46,488 bases of DNA from Myxococcales bacterium (GTDB lineage Bacteria > Myxococcota_A > Polyangia > Haliangiales > Haliangiaceae), in assembly GCA_011526095.1 (NCBI GenBank), contig WYBA01000398.1, positions 1-46,488 on the forward strand, written 5' to 3'. The notes below the pieces were generated by a model, which ran no database searches, was not told the origin of the DNA, and saw only the letters and a program-made list of their open reading frames with translations. Shown here piece by piece: positions 1-8,647 of this stretch. A program made the translations under genes and the position numbers. Every line of letters begins with the position of its first letter. Positions within the stretch are counted from its first letter, which is position 1.

Positions 1-317
1 GCCGGGCGACGCGGCGGCGCGGCGGGCGCGGCCGGCACCGACGGCGGCGACGTCGTCGGCGCGGCGCGGCGCGGACCACCACCTGGCCCCGGCGGCACCG
101 ACGGCGGCGGGCTGCCGGCCGGCGCCGGGCCCGGCATGCCGACGCCCGAGGTGCTCATCGACGGCGACTGGTAGTTCTTCGACCGCGCGTAGTACCGCAT
201 CGCCTCGTTGATGAGGTAGTCGATGGAGCAGTCGAAGTCGTTGGCCATCTGCTCGAACGTCTCCCAGAGGACGTCCCGGCAGTAGAAGTGGCGCATCGTC
301 TTCTTGGACTGGTCCAT
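1..317 (-). CDS. N-terminal part of a ribbon-helix-helix-like, proline-rich protein (partial, 3' end outside window)
   Basis: The frame runs from an ATG at 317 off the left edge of the window, giving 105 visible residues. The first ~50 residues (starting MDQSKKTMRHFYCRDVLWET) look like a short basic strand followed by two helices with the pattern 'WETFEQMANDF..SIDYLINEAM', which resembles a ribbon-helix-helix-type fold. From about residue 58 it becomes a Pro/Ala/Gly/Ser linker. In myxobacteria this N-terminus is often joined to a C-terminal FHA or other signalling domain; that part lies outside the window, so the domain is a guess from memory of the family. Upstream are a convincing sigma70-like promoter (410-439) and a 9-bp hairpin in the putative 5' UTR. 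Codon usage matches the neighbours, and the start is the only ATG before the conserved block. Confidence 0.7.
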   Translation of the reverse strand, partial: MDQSKKTMRHFYCRDVLWETFEQMANDFDCSIDYLINEAMRYYARSKNYQSPSMSTSGVGMPGPAPAGSPPPSVPPGPGGGPRRAAPTTSPPSVPAAPAAPPRRP

Positions 318-368
318 CTCGAGGGTCGCTCCCGCGGCAGCAGCGCAAGTCGTGGACATGGAACGGAG

Positions 369-390
369 CCGCGCGGCGGATGCCGCGCGG
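369..390. other. Perfect 9-bp stem-loop in the 5' UTR of the gene at 1-317
   Basis: CCGCGCGGC (369-377) and GCCGCGCGG (382-390) are exact reverse complements separated by the 4-base loop GGAT. It lies between the promoter-like elements at 410-439 and the ATG at 317, so it would be in the untranslated leader of the minus-strand transcript. It could be a leader structure, or a terminator for the lipoprotein gene that ends at 521; no T-run follows on either strand. Confidence 0.45.
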
Positions 391-409
391 TGGGCCACTT
401 CCGCCGAGG

Positions 410-439
410 ACTATACACCCAATCGCTGCAAGCCCTCAA
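410..439 (-). promoter_or_regulatory. sigma70-like promoter for the gene at 1-317
   Basis: On the minus strand the sequence reads TTGAGG (439-434), an 18-base spacer, and TATAGT (415-410). This is unusually AT-rich for the window and sits about 90 bases upstream of the ATG at 317. Both hexamers are good matches to a housekeeping promoter. The assignment is by inspection only. Confidence 0.5.
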
Positions 440-520
440 ACTCGGACGCGTTCTGGTTCATCGCGACCCCTGCCCCCGAGGCCGTCGCGGCGCCAACCAA
501 GGTCGGCGCGGGCGCGCGCC

Positions 521-1846
521 TCATGGCCGGGCACGGAGGGCGGCGGCGACGGTCGCGGCCTGCTTGCCGAGGGTCGGCTCGGCCTTGCGCTCCTTCTTGG
601 GCAGCTCGTCCTGATCGCCCCAGTACCCGACGAGCCGGGCCTTGTCCTTGGCCAGGGCGTCGAGCCGAACGGCGTCGTCCTTGGTGCCGAGCTTGCCGAT
701 CACCTCGATGCCCACCCAGCGGGCCACCCAGCTCCGCGAATCCAGGAGCTTGCGCGCCTCGTCCAGCGCCCGCGCCGCGGGGGAGATCCGCGCGATCTCC
801 CCGACCACCGACCCCTGCAGATCCTCGTGGTGGTAGCTGCCCGAGGTGGGGATCGCCTCGGCGACCGGGACGATCGCGTCGACGCCGCCGCAGCGCAGCG
901 CGTTGCTCGTCCCGACCCACACGAACCGGTCGCTGTCGTGCGGGTGCGCGACCATCGACACCAGCGGCTCGATGCAGTGCGGCGGCCCGACGATCCGGAT
1001 CAGGTTGATCGCGTCGTTCGCCATCCGGGCCGAGGACGCCCCGTCCTTGGCGACCTTCGCCAGCTGGCCGACGTGCGGGGTCAGCACCGCGCCGTCGACG
1101 ACCTCGAACGCGGCGTCGGGCGGCTCGAGGAACGCCCGCGCCAGCGCGCCGATCGCGCGCTCCGCGAGCGTCTTGTCGCCGCGCTCCATCCCCATGATGT
1201 CGAACACGTACTTGACGGCGTCCGGATGCGCGGTGACCGCGAGCCCGAGCATCAGCTGATCGCCGATCGTGAGGCGGCCGCCGTCCTTGACCGGCGCGGA
1301 CACGACCGCGTTCGCCGCCGCGATCATCTTCTCGCCCGCCGCGGGGCCGACCGCGCGCAGCACCTGCGCGCCGCTCCACCGGCCGCGCGTCGCGCGCGCC
1401 TCGTAGTAGCCGCCGGTGAACCACTCGACGAGGTAGCCGTCGAGCTGGGCGCGCGCGGCCTCGTCGGCGCTCGCGCGCAGCTCGTACATCGCGTCCTTGG
1501 CGGCGAGCTGCAGGGCGTTGGGCTCGAGCAGCTCGCCCTCGATCCGGGCCAGCTTCCACAGCCGCGGGCCGAGCGCCGCGAGCACCTTGGCGCGCCGCGG
1601 CTCGGCCAGGCCGCCGACGACCTCGACCACGGTGGCGGTGTCGTTGAGCCGGATCAGGTTCTCCGCGGCGTGCGCCGACAGGTCCGGATCGAGCGATCCG
1701 TCGCGGAGCGCGGCCTTGAGCTTGGCCGGCCCCTTGGAGGTGTTCATCCACTTGTCGATGCTGGCGTGGCTGGTGTCCTCGCACGCAGCGGAGAGCACGA
1801 GCGCGATCAGGGCGACACAGGCGACGGCGATCCTCGGCAGCGACAC
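521..1846 (-). CDS. Secreted HEAT-repeat-like lipoprotein, function unknown
   Basis: This 441-residue protein starts MSLPRIAVACVALIALVLSA and has a lipobox (LSAAC, lipid-accepting Cys22), so it should be a membrane-anchored lipoprotein. The body is a series of amphipathic helix pairs such as 'AENLIRLNDTATVVEVVGGL', 'LRAVGPAAGEKMIAAAN' and 'VVGEIARISPAARALDEARK', which resemble HEAT/Armadillo repeats with no catalytic motif. Similar lipoproteins are common in myxobacteria and are usually annotated as hypothetical. It is transcribed away from the FadL-like gene, with only ~50 bases between the two starts, so the promoters must overlap. No closer functional call can be made. Confidence 0.85.
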   Translation of the reverse strand: MSLPRIAVACVALIALVLSAACEDTSHASIDKWMNTSKGPAKLKAALRDGSLDPDLSAHAAENLIRLNDTATVVEVVGGLAEPRRAKVLAALGPRLWKLARIEGELLEPNALQLAAKDAMYELRASADEAARAQLDGYLVEWFTGGYYEARATRGRWSGAQVLRAVGPAAGEKMIAAANAVVSAPVKDGGRLTIGDQLMLGLAVTAHPDAVKYVFDIMGMERGDKTLAERAIGALARAFLEPPDAAFEVVDGAVLTPHVGQLAKVAKDGASSARMANDAINLIRIVGPPHCIEPLVSMVAHPHDSDRFVWVGTSNALRCGGVDAIVPVAEAIPTSGSYHHEDLQGSVVGEIARISPAARALDEARKLLDSRSWVARWVGIEVIGKLGTKDDAVRLDALAKDKARLVGYWGDQDELPKKERKAEPTLGKQAATVAAALRARP

Positions 1847-1896
1847 CCCGGCATCGTAATGCGGCGCTGGCCCGCGTGCTACCGTGCGCGCGCCCC

Positions 1897-3372
1897 GTGC
1901 GGTCCCGCCTCGCCCTGCCCTCCCCGACGGCCACCGCCGCGCTGGCGGCCGCCGCGATCGTCGCCGCGGCGGGCCCCGCCGCCGGCTCGCCGCTCGGCGA
2001 TCCCGTGCTCGATCGCGCGGTGTTCAGCGGGACCACCGTGGCTCAGCCGTCGTCGATCCGGCTCAACCCGGCGACCCTGGCGTTCGGCCCCGAGGGCAAC
2101 CACTTCTACGTCACCGGCACGGGGATGATCGAGCGGCTGTCGGTCGACCGCCGTACCGTCGATCCGGACACCGGCGCGCTGTCGCCCGGCGAGGCCGTCG
2201 ACGCGACGCTGTTCGCGCCGGGGGACGCGCTCGGCTGGGCGCTCGGCTGGTACCGCGTCGGCGGCCGGTTCAACGTCGCGGCGCAGATCGCGATGCCCCA
2301 GGCCGACCGCCAGCCCGACGGCGCCGAGGCGCTCGGCTACCACACGCTCGGCGGCAGCCACCGCGAGCTGTTCAGCGCCGCGCTCGGCGGCTCGTACCGG
2401 GTCAGCCGGCGGCTCGCGTTCGGCGCCGCGTACCGGCTCGTCCGCACCCGCCTGGTGATGAGCTTCCTGCGCGACACCGCGCTCGAGGCCGGGCGCGACC
2501 CTGCGCGCGGGATCACGAGCGACTGCGGCGGCGCGCCGTGCGGCCTCGAGCACCCGGCCGCGACCGAGCGCTACTCGATCGTCGCGTCGAACGACTCCAT
2601 CCTGTCGTTCGACGCCAGCGAGGTCCAGTTCGGCGGCGTGCTCCAGCTCGTCGAGGGGTGGTGGCTCGGCGTCGCCTACCAGCTCCCGCTCGGCCTGTTC
2701 CTCACGCCGGTCGGGCTCGACGGCGACGTCACCGTGACCCGCGCCCCGCGCGACGGCGGCGACACGCTGACCGGCGGCGTGACCGTGCGGTTCCTCCACC
2801 CCGACCGGCTGCGCGCCGGCGTGCGCGGCCGGATCATCGGCGACCTCGACGTGATCGGCGAGCTGCGGTGGGAGAACCTGTCGCGGTTCGACAGCTACGA
2901 TCTGCGGATGTACGGGCTGTCGCTCGCCGACGCCGGCGTGCCGGAGTGGTACCCGCGCCCGCGCGGCCTGCACGACCGGGTCACGCTCCACGCCGGGGTC
3001 GAGCAGGTCGACACCGGCCAGCCGGCGATCGGCGGGGTCCGCGTCGGGATCGAGCGCGGCGCGGTCCCCGCCGAGCGGCTCAGCGCGATGTCCGCGATGC
3101 CGCTGGCGCTCACGCTCGACCTCGGCGCGCAGCTCCGGCTGCCGCGCGGCGTCGTGGTCCAGGTCGGCTACGGCCTGGCGTGGTCGCCGACGACGGACAC
3201 CGGCCGCGGCGCCTACGACCCGCTCGACCGGCTGGCGTGCATCGAGGCGGGCTACGACGTCACCCTGCCGGCGTGCGCCGCCGTCCGCGACGGCGACGCG
3301 CTGCCGACGGCGAGCGGCACCTACCAGCGGACGCGCCACGGCGCGTTCCTCACGATGAGGTACGACCGATGA
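1897..3372 (+). CDS. FadL/OmpP1-like outer-membrane beta-barrel protein
   Basis: About 491 residues with a signal peptide (MRSRLALPSPTATAALAAAA...). The segment 'VAQPSSIRLNPATLAFGPEG' is typical of the N-terminal hatch of the FadL/OmpP1/TodX hydrophobic-compound transporter family. The rest alternates polar and hydrophobic residues like a barrel, with strand-like stretches such as 'GLHDRVTLHAGVEQV' and 'RGVVVQVGYGLAWSP', and ends 'GAFLTMRYDR'. The family moves hydrophobic molecules across the outer membrane. A GTG at 1897 gives the most normal signal peptide; an in-frame GTG at 1876 would add seven residues. Its stop overlaps the ATG of the next gene by four bases, so the two are translationally coupled. 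Confidence 0.75.
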   Translation: MRSRLALPSPTATAALAAAAIVAAAGPAAGSPLGDPVLDRAVFSGTTVAQPSSIRLNPATLAFGPEGNHFYVTGTGMIERLSVDRRTVDPDTGALSPGEAVDATLFAPGDALGWALGWYRVGGRFNVAAQIAMPQADRQPDGAEALGYHTLGGSHRELFSAALGGSYRVSRRLAFGAAYRLVRTRLVMSFLRDTALEAGRDPARGITSDCGGAPCGLEHPAATERYSIVASNDSILSFDASEVQFGGVLQLVEGWWLGVAYQLPLGLFLTPVGLDGDVTVTRAPRDGGDTLTGGVTVRFLHPDRLRAGVRGRIIGDLDVIGELRWENLSRFDSYDLRMYGLSLADAGVPEWYPRPRGLHDRVTLHAGVEQVDTGQPAIGGVRVGIERGAVPAERLSAMSAMPLALTLDLGAQLRLPRGVVVQVGYGLAWSPTTDTGRGAYDPLDRLACIEAGYDVTLPACAAVRDGDALPTASGTYQRTRHGAFLTMRYDR

Positions 3373-4457
3373 GGATCGCCGTGTACGGCGCGTCCGGGAC
3401 GACCGGGGCGCTGATCGCCGCCGCGCTGCACGGCCGGGGCGCGGACGTCGTGCTCGCGGGCCGCGACGAGGCCCGGCTGCGCGGGATCGCCGCCGGGCTG
3501 CCGGGCGCCCGCGTCGCGGTCGCGCCCGTCGGCGACGCGCTCGCGCTGGCCACCGCGTTCGCCGGCGCCGACTGCGTCGTCGCCTGCGCCGGGCCGTTCG
3601 GCGCGATCGGCGAGCCGGTGATGACGGCCGCGATCGCCGCCGGCGCGCACTACGTCGACACCGCCGGCGAGCAGGCGTTCCTGCGCGCGATGTACGAGCG
3701 CCACGAGGCCGCGGCCCGCCGCGCCGGCGTGTGCGCGATCGGCGGGATGGCGTTCGAGATCGCGCTCGGCGATCTCGCCGCGGGGTGGGCCGCGGCGGCG
3801 CTCGGCCCGGGCCGGCTGGCCGAGGTCACGGTCACCTACGTGCTCGACGAGTTCGCGCCGACGCCGGGCACCGCGCTGTCGGCGATCGCGACGATGGCCG
3901 AGCCCGGCGTGGTGTGGCAGCGCGATCGCTGGGATCCGGTGGCGCCGGCCGCCGAGCGGCGCCGGATCAACGCCGGCGCGGCGCACGGCGGCGACCGCGA
4001 CGTGGTGTCGTTCCCGTCGGGCGAGGTGATCACGGTGCCGCGCCACGTCGAGGTCGACCGCGTCCAGACGTTCGTGTCGCTGACCCGCGGCGGGTGGGAG
4101 GCGCGCGCGGCGCGGTGGGCGTCGCCGCTGCTGTCCGCGCTGGGCAAGACCGCGCTGCCGGGGTGGCTCGCCGCGCAGGTGCCGGCGACGCCGCCCGACG
4201 CGGCGGCGCGGGCGCGCGCGGCGTTCACCGTGATCGCGCGGGCGCGCCGCGGCTTCGCCGACGCGCAGGTCGCGGTGTCGGGCCGCGACGTCTACGCCAC
4301 GACCGCGGCGATCACCGCGTGGGCCGCGACCGCGCTGGCGCGACGCGACGCCGGCCCGACCGGCGTCCTCGCGCCGTCGGAGGTGTTCGCACCCGCGGGC
4401 GCGCTCGCGGCGCTCGCGCAACAGGCGGCGCTCACGGTGGTGACGAGCTTCTCTTAG
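3369..4457 (+). CDS. Saccharopine dehydrogenase-like NAD(P)-dependent oxidoreductase (trans-acting enoyl-reductase-like)
   Basis: This 362-residue protein opens with MRIAVYGASGTTGALIAAAL, a Rossmann dinucleotide-binding loop of the GASGxxG type, followed by 'VVLAGRDEARL' at the end of strand 2 and 'CVVACAGPFGAIGEPVMTAA' and 'GAHYVDTAGEQAFL', the conserved blocks of the saccharopine dehydrogenase/trans-enoyl reductase family (COG3268-like). Members act on saccharopine or on lipid and polyketide enoyl intermediates; the substrate cannot be read here. The ATG overlaps the stop of the FadL-like gene (ATGA), which suggests a shared lipid-related role, but that is inference. Confidence 0.82.
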   Translation: MRIAVYGASGTTGALIAAALHGRGADVVLAGRDEARLRGIAAGLPGARVAVAPVGDALALATAFAGADCVVACAGPFGAIGEPVMTAAIAAGAHYVDTAGEQAFLRAMYERHEAAARRAGVCAIGGMAFEIALGDLAAGWAAAALGPGRLAEVTVTYVLDEFAPTPGTALSAIATMAEPGVVWQRDRWDPVAPAAERRRINAGAAHGGDRDVVSFPSGEVITVPRHVEVDRVQTFVSLTRGGWEARAARWASPLLSALGKTALPGWLAAQVPATPPDAAARARAAFTVIARARRGFADAQVAVSGRDVYATTAAITAWAATALARRDAGPTGVLAPSEVFAPAGALAALAQQAALTVVTSFS

Positions 4458-4473
4458 CGGTACACACGGGGCA

Positions 4474-5865
4474 ATGGCTGCGACGTGGACGCTGGAGGCC
4501 GAGGCTCCCCTCGGACGCTCGCTACGGGTGAGGCGCTGGCGCGCCCCGTCGGGGCTCGCCCTGCTGTGCGCGGTCGATCGCGCCGCGCCGATCGTCTCCT
4601 ACCAGACGTGGTTCCGGGTCGGCTCGCGCCACGAGCACCCGGGCCGCACCGGGATGGCGCACCTGTTCGAGCACCTGATGTTCAACCAGACCGAGTCGCT
4701 GCCCCCCGGCGAGTTCGATCGCGTGATCGAGCGGACCGGCGGCGAGAGCAACGCCGCGACCTGGGTCGACTGGACGTACTACCGGGTCAGCCTGCCCGCG
4801 CGCGATCTGGAGCTCGGCGTCCGGCTCGAGGCCGAGCGGATGAGCCACCTGGTGCTCGACGAGGGCCCGGTCGAGGCGGAGCGCGACGTCGTCACCAACG
4901 AGCGGCGCGAGCGGGTCGAGGACGACGTCGACGGCTGGCTCGACGAGAAGCTGATGGCGCTGGCGTTCCGCGCGCACCCCTACGGCTGGCCGACGATCGG
5001 CTGGATGGAGGACATCCGCGCGCTGCCGCTCGACGACATCCGCGCGTTCTACCGGACGTGGTACGCGCCGAACAACGCGACGCTGGTCGTCGTCGGGGAC
5101 GTCGACGAGCCCGCGCTGCTCGAGCTGGTCGATCGCTACTACGGCGCGATCCCGCCGGCGACGCTGCCGGCGACGGCGACCGCGCCCGAGCCCCCGCAGA
5201 CCGAGGAGCGGGTCCACCGCGAGGGCAAGCCGATCGCGACCGACCGGCTGCTGCTGGGCTGGCGGGCGCCGGGCCAGGGCGATCCCGACTGGGCGGTGCT
5301 CGATCTGATCGCGACCTTGCTCGCGGGCAGCCCGTCGACGCGGCTGTACCGCCGGCTGGTGGTCGAGCGCGAGCTGGCCTCGACCGTCGACACCCAGCTC
5401 ACCCCGTTCCGCGACCCGTCGCTGTTGCGCGTCGCGGTGACGCTGGCGCGCGGCCACCGCGCCGACGAGGCGCTCGCCGAGATCGACGACATCGTGCGCG
5501 GGCTGATCGAGCGGCCGGTCGCGGCGGAGGAGCTGGCCAAGGCGAAGAACCTGGTCGAGACCGACTTCTGGGCCGGGCTGACCGATCCCGACGGCAAGGC
5601 CGAGGCGCTCGGTCACCACGAGACCGCGCTCGGCGACTTCCGGTCGCTGACGACGCTGGCGGAGCGGCTCGCGGCGGTGACCGCCGAGGACGTGCAGCGG
5701 GTGGCGCGCGAGTACCTGCGCAAGGACCGGCGGTCGATCGTGATCGCGGAGCCGGATGGCGAGGACGGAGACGGAGACGGAGACGGAGACGAGCACGGAG
5801 ACGGAGATGGGCACGGGCACGGGCACGGGCACGGGCATGGGGGAGACGGGATGGGCATCCCGTGA
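4474..5865 (+). CDS. M16 family zinc peptidase, catalytic subunit, with His/Gly/Asp-rich tail
   Basis: 463 residues. The inverted zinc-binding motif HLFEH lies at 63-67 and the distal ligand Glu143 in 'NERRE' is spaced correctly (HxxEH-x75-E), so this should be the active subunit of an M16 (pitrilysin/processing-peptidase-like) pair. No obvious signal peptide is seen (starts MAATWTLEAEAPLG), so a cytoplasmic or unusual location is possible. The last ~34 residues are low complexity, consisting of Asp-Gly repeats followed by Gly-His repeats, and are encoded by a hexanucleotide DNA repeat. The tail could bind metal ions, but it may simply be repeat-derived. The stop overlaps the GTG start of the second M16 gene. 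Confidence 0.9.
   Translation: MAATWTLEAEAPLGRSLRVRRWRAPSGLALLCAVDRAAPIVSYQTWFRVGSRHEHPGRTGMAHLFEHLMFNQTESLPPGEFDRVIERTGGESNAATWVDWTYYRVSLPARDLELGVRLEAERMSHLVLDEGPVEAERDVVTNERRERVEDDVDGWLDEKLMALAFRAHPYGWPTIGWMEDIRALPLDDIRAFYRTWYAPNNATLVVVGDVDEPALLELVDRYYGAIPPATLPATATAPEPPQTEERVHREGKPIATDRLLLGWRAPGQGDPDWAVLDLIATLLAGSPSTRLYRRLVVERELASTVDTQLTPFRDPSLLRVAVTLARGHRADEALAEIDDIVRGLIERPVAAEELAKAKNLVETDFWAGLTDPDGKAEALGHHETALGDFRSLTTLAERLAAVTAEDVQRVAREYLRKDRRSIVIAEPDGEDGDGDGDGDEHGDGDGHGHGHGHGHGGDGMGIP
5764..5849 (+). repeat. Hexanucleotide repeat (GGAGAC then GGGCAC units) inside the M16 gene
   Basis: The stretch consists of about seven GGAGAC-type units followed by about five GGGCAC-type units, with a few substitutions (GAGCAC, GGAGAT, GGGCAT). 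It is read here in the frame that gives Asp-Gly and then Gly-His repeats. The same two units recur at 15545-15665 in a different gene and a different frame. Confidence 0.85.
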
Positions 5866-7154
5866 TCGACGTCCGCGGCGCGCGCCTGTTCGTCGAGAGC
5901 TCGTTCGACACGCCGCTGGTGTGGTTCGAGGTCTGCGCCCTCGGCGGCGCGGTCGACGACCCGCCCGGGCTCGAGGGGCTGGCGCGCCACGCCGGCATGC
6001 TGGCGCGGCGCGGCGCCGGCGCGCGGGACCGCGCCGCCCTCGACGAGGCGCTCGACGGCCTGGGCGCCGCCCTCGACGTCGCGGTCGGGCGCGACACGAT
6101 CACGCTGTCGGGCCTCGCGCTCACCCGCAACCTCGACGCGATCGTCGACCTCGCCGCGGACATCCTCGCCGCGCCGCGGTTCGAGCCGGCCGAGCACGAG
6201 CGCCTGCTGCGCGAGACGCCCCAGGTGCTCGACGAGATCCGCGACGACGACGCCAGCCTGGCGACGCGGTGGTTCGACAAGGAGTGCGCGCCCGGCCACC
6301 CCTACGCGCGCACCTCGATCGGCACCGCCGCGTCGATCGCGCGGCTGCCGCGCGACGCCGCGATCGCGGCGTGGCGCGCGGCGTTCGTGCCGCGCAACCT
6401 GGTGATCGGCGTCGCCGGCGACGTCGACGAGGCGCGCGCGCGCGCGGTCGCGGCGCGCCTGATCGAGCGGCTGCCCGACGCCGCGCCGCCGACGCCGCCC
6501 GCGCTCGACCGGTTCACGCCGCCGGCCGGCCGCCGCGTCGTGCTCGTCGACAAGGCCGACCGGACCCAGGCGCAGCTCCGGCTCGGGCACCTCGGGCCGC
6601 GGTGGGGCGGTGACGACACGCCGGCGCTGCTGCTGCTCGAGACCGCGTTCGGCGGGATGTTCAGCTCGCGGCTGATGCAGGAGATCCGGGTCAAGCGCGG
6701 GTGGAGCTACGGCGCGGGCTGCGCGCTGCGCCGCTCGCGCGGGCCGCACTGGCTCGAGATGTGGATGGCGACCGCGATCGACGTCGCGGGCGACGCCGTC
6801 GCGCTGACCCGCGCGCTGTACGCGGACCTCGCCGCGCACGGGCTGACCACCGACGAGGTCGAGTTCGCCCGCGGCTACCTCGTCGGCTCGATGCCGTTCC
6901 ACCTCGCGACCGCGCGCCAGCGCATGCAGCTCGCCGTGCGCGACGCGTCGTTCGGGCTGCCGCCGGACTACACCGCCACCCTGCCCGACCGGCTCGCCGC
7001 GATCGGCGCCGACGACGTCCGCGCCGCCGCCGGCCGCCACCTCCGCCCCGACGACCTGGTCACGGTCGCGGTGACGACCGCGGCCGAGGCGGGAGACGCG
7101 CTCGGCCGCGCCGGCGCCGGGCCGGTGCAGGTCGTGGCGCACGACTCGTACTGA
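5862..7154 (+). CDS. M16 family peptidase, non-catalytic partner subunit
   Basis: 430 residues from a GTG at 5862 that overlaps the previous stop (GTGA). The M16 fold is recognisable ('LVWFEVCALGGAVDDPPGLE', 'PRNLVIGVAGDVDEARARAV', and the C-terminal 'MQEIRVKRGWSYGAG' with the Arg/Tyr substrate-binding signature), but the zinc motif is absent: the equivalent position reads 'LARHAGMLARRGA'. That is the usual division of labour in bacterial M16 pairs, where one subunit carries zinc and the other the R/Y substrate contacts. The coupling to the catalytic gene strongly implies a heterodimer. Possible substrates are small peptides or pre-sequences; nothing indicates which. Confidence 0.88.
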   Translation: MIDVRGARLFVESSFDTPLVWFEVCALGGAVDDPPGLEGLARHAGMLARRGAGARDRAALDEALDGLGAALDVAVGRDTITLSGLALTRNLDAIVDLAADILAAPRFEPAEHERLLRETPQVLDEIRDDDASLATRWFDKECAPGHPYARTSIGTAASIARLPRDAAIAAWRAAFVPRNLVIGVAGDVDEARARAVAARLIERLPDAAPPTPPALDRFTPPAGRRVVLVDKADRTQAQLRLGHLGPRWGGDDTPALLLLETAFGGMFSSRLMQEIRVKRGWSYGAGCALRRSRGPHWLEMWMATAIDVAGDAVALTRALYADLAAHGLTTDEVEFARGYLVGSMPFHLATARQRMQLAVRDASFGLPPDYTATLPDRLAAIGADDVRAAAGRHLRPDDLVTVAVTTAAEAGDALGRAGAGPVQVVAHDSY

Positions 7155-7243
7155 TCACCGCGACGGTCGGTCGCGGCCCGCGCCGCCCGCGATTCGCGTT
7201 ATGCTCCACCCTCGCTCGTCGCATCCGAGCGGGGGAGGCATCG

Positions 7244-8611
7244 ATGCTGCGTATCGTCTTGCTCGCGTGCGCCGTGGCGCTCGCGGGCGCCTGCAAGAAG
7301 GAAGACAAGAAGACCGACACCGCCGGCGACAAGGCGGACAAGGTCGAGAAGGCCGACAAGGCGGGCGAGCCCGCGGACAAGGCCGCGGGCGACAAGGCCG
7401 CCGCCGCGGACGCCCCGGCGGCGCCGCCGCCCGGCGCCGCCGACCTCGCGTCGTCGGCCAAGGACCAGTTCGCGGCGCTCAAGCTCGAGCCCGCGCCCGC
7501 GGCCGGCGCGGCCGCCGCGCCCGCGCCCGCGGCCGAGCCCGCCGCCAAGGTCGATCCGTCGACGATCTCCAAGGACGGCATCCCGACCCAGCAGATCCGC
7601 GGCTTCGCGGGCGTGCAGCAGACCGGCTTCCGCGTGTCCTACGCGCAGTCGCGCGTGCCGCTGCACGAGCAGTTCCGCGAGATCCTGCAGAACGTGCAGC
7701 TGTTCGAGAAGGTCGCGCTCGCGCTCAACCAGACGATCAAGCTGCCGCGCACCGTCGACATCCAGCTCGTCGACTGCGGCACGGTCAACGCGTTCTACGA
7801 CCCCAACGGCAGCCGCATCATCATGTGCTACGAGCTGCTGTCGTACTTCGCCGACATGTTCAAGCCGACCGCGGCGAACGAGGAGGAGCTCGGCAACGCG
7901 ATCCTCGGCGCGACGATCTTCGCGTTCTTCCACGAGGTCGGCCACGGGCTGATCCACCAGCTCGACCTGCCGACCACCGGCCGCGAGGAGGACGCGGTCG
8001 ATCAGTTCGCGACCGTCATCCTGATCGCCGGCGGCGAGCAGGCGATCTCGATGGCGCTCGCCGGCGCCTACTGGTTCCAGCTCCAGTCCAAGGGCGGCAA
8101 CGAGACGCCGTTCTGGGACGAGCACGCGTTCGACGGCCAGCGCTTCTACAACATCCTGTGCTGGATCTACGGCTCGGCTCCGGACAAGTACGCCGGGTTC
8201 GTCACGTCCGGAAACCTGCCCGAGCAGCGCGCGATGCGGTGCCAGGAGGAGTTCACCAAGACGTCGAGCTCGTGGGAGAAGCTGCTCAAGCCGCACTTCA
8301 CCCAGGCCGGCGCCGAGAACGCCGACGTCGAGGTCGCGGCGCCGCCGCCGGCCGCGACCGAGGGCCACGCGGTGAGCTGCGAGCAGGTCGCCGACAAGGC
8401 GATGCAGCTCATCCTCGCCGGCCTCGAGCAGCAGCTCGCCGGCGCGACGCCCGAGCAGCTCCAGGAGGCCGCCGCCGAGCTCGAGGTCCAGCTCCCCGCG
8501 ATCCGCCAGAACCTGCTCGACCAGTGCTACAAGGAGGACTGGCCGGACAAGGACCGGCAGTGCGTGCTGGACGCCGGCGACATCGACGCCGCGAGCAAGT
8601 GCGGCAGCTGA
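7244..8611 (+). CDS. DUF4344-type metallopeptidase lipoprotein
   Basis: 455 residues with a clear Shine-Dalgarno (GGGGGAGG, 7231-7238) before the ATG. A lipoprotein signal ends at Cys17 (LAGAC), followed by a ~90-residue Lys/Ala/Asp/Pro linker (repeated 'KADK', 'DKAA'). The core, residues ~115-330, carries HEVGH at 230-234 within 'FAFFHEVGHGLIHQLDLP' and 'TGREEDAVDQFA', which may supply the third ligand, as in the DUF4344 putative metallopeptidases (PF14247). Four cysteines near the C-terminus may form disulfides. It should sit in the envelope, facing the periplasm. The substrate is unknown. A 7-bp hairpin lies just after the stop. Confidence 0.85.
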   Translation: MLRIVLLACAVALAGACKKEDKKTDTAGDKADKVEKADKAGEPADKAAGDKAAAADAPAAPPPGAADLASSAKDQFAALKLEPAPAAGAAAAPAPAAEPAAKVDPSTISKDGIPTQQIRGFAGVQQTGFRVSYAQSRVPLHEQFREILQNVQLFEKVALALNQTIKLPRTVDIQLVDCGTVNAFYDPNGSRIIMCYELLSYFADMFKPTAANEEELGNAILGATIFAFFHEVGHGLIHQLDLPTTGREEDAVDQFATVILIAGGEQAISMALAGAYWFQLQSKGGNETPFWDEHAFDGQRFYNILCWIYGSAPDKYAGFVTSGNLPEQRAMRCQEEFTKTSSSWEKLLKPHFTQAGAENADVEVAAPPPAATEGHAVSCEQVADKAMQLILAGLEQQLAGATPEQLQEAAAELEVQLPAIRQNLLDQCYKEDWPDKDRQCVLDAGDIDAASKCGS

Positions 8612-8622
8612 CGCGGTCGCCG

Positions 8623-8642
8623 GGGGCCGTGCGATCGGCCCC
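8623..8642. terminator. Hairpin between two convergent genes
   Basis: GGGGCCG (8623-8629) and CGGCCCC (8636-8642) pair perfectly around the loop TGCGAT. It sits in the 36-base gap between the convergent stops at 8611 and 8648, so it could serve both directions. There is no T-run. Confidence 0.5.
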
Positions 8643-8647
8643 GCCCG

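Noticed and set aside
1876..1896. GTG start at 1876 for the FadL-like gene
   Set aside because: It has no ribosome site and adds seven residues before an otherwise normal signal peptide; kept only as an alternative.
4474..7154. Fusion or frameshift between the two M16 genes
   Set aside because: The GTGA overlap is a normal translational coupling, and both proteins have complete M16 lengths.
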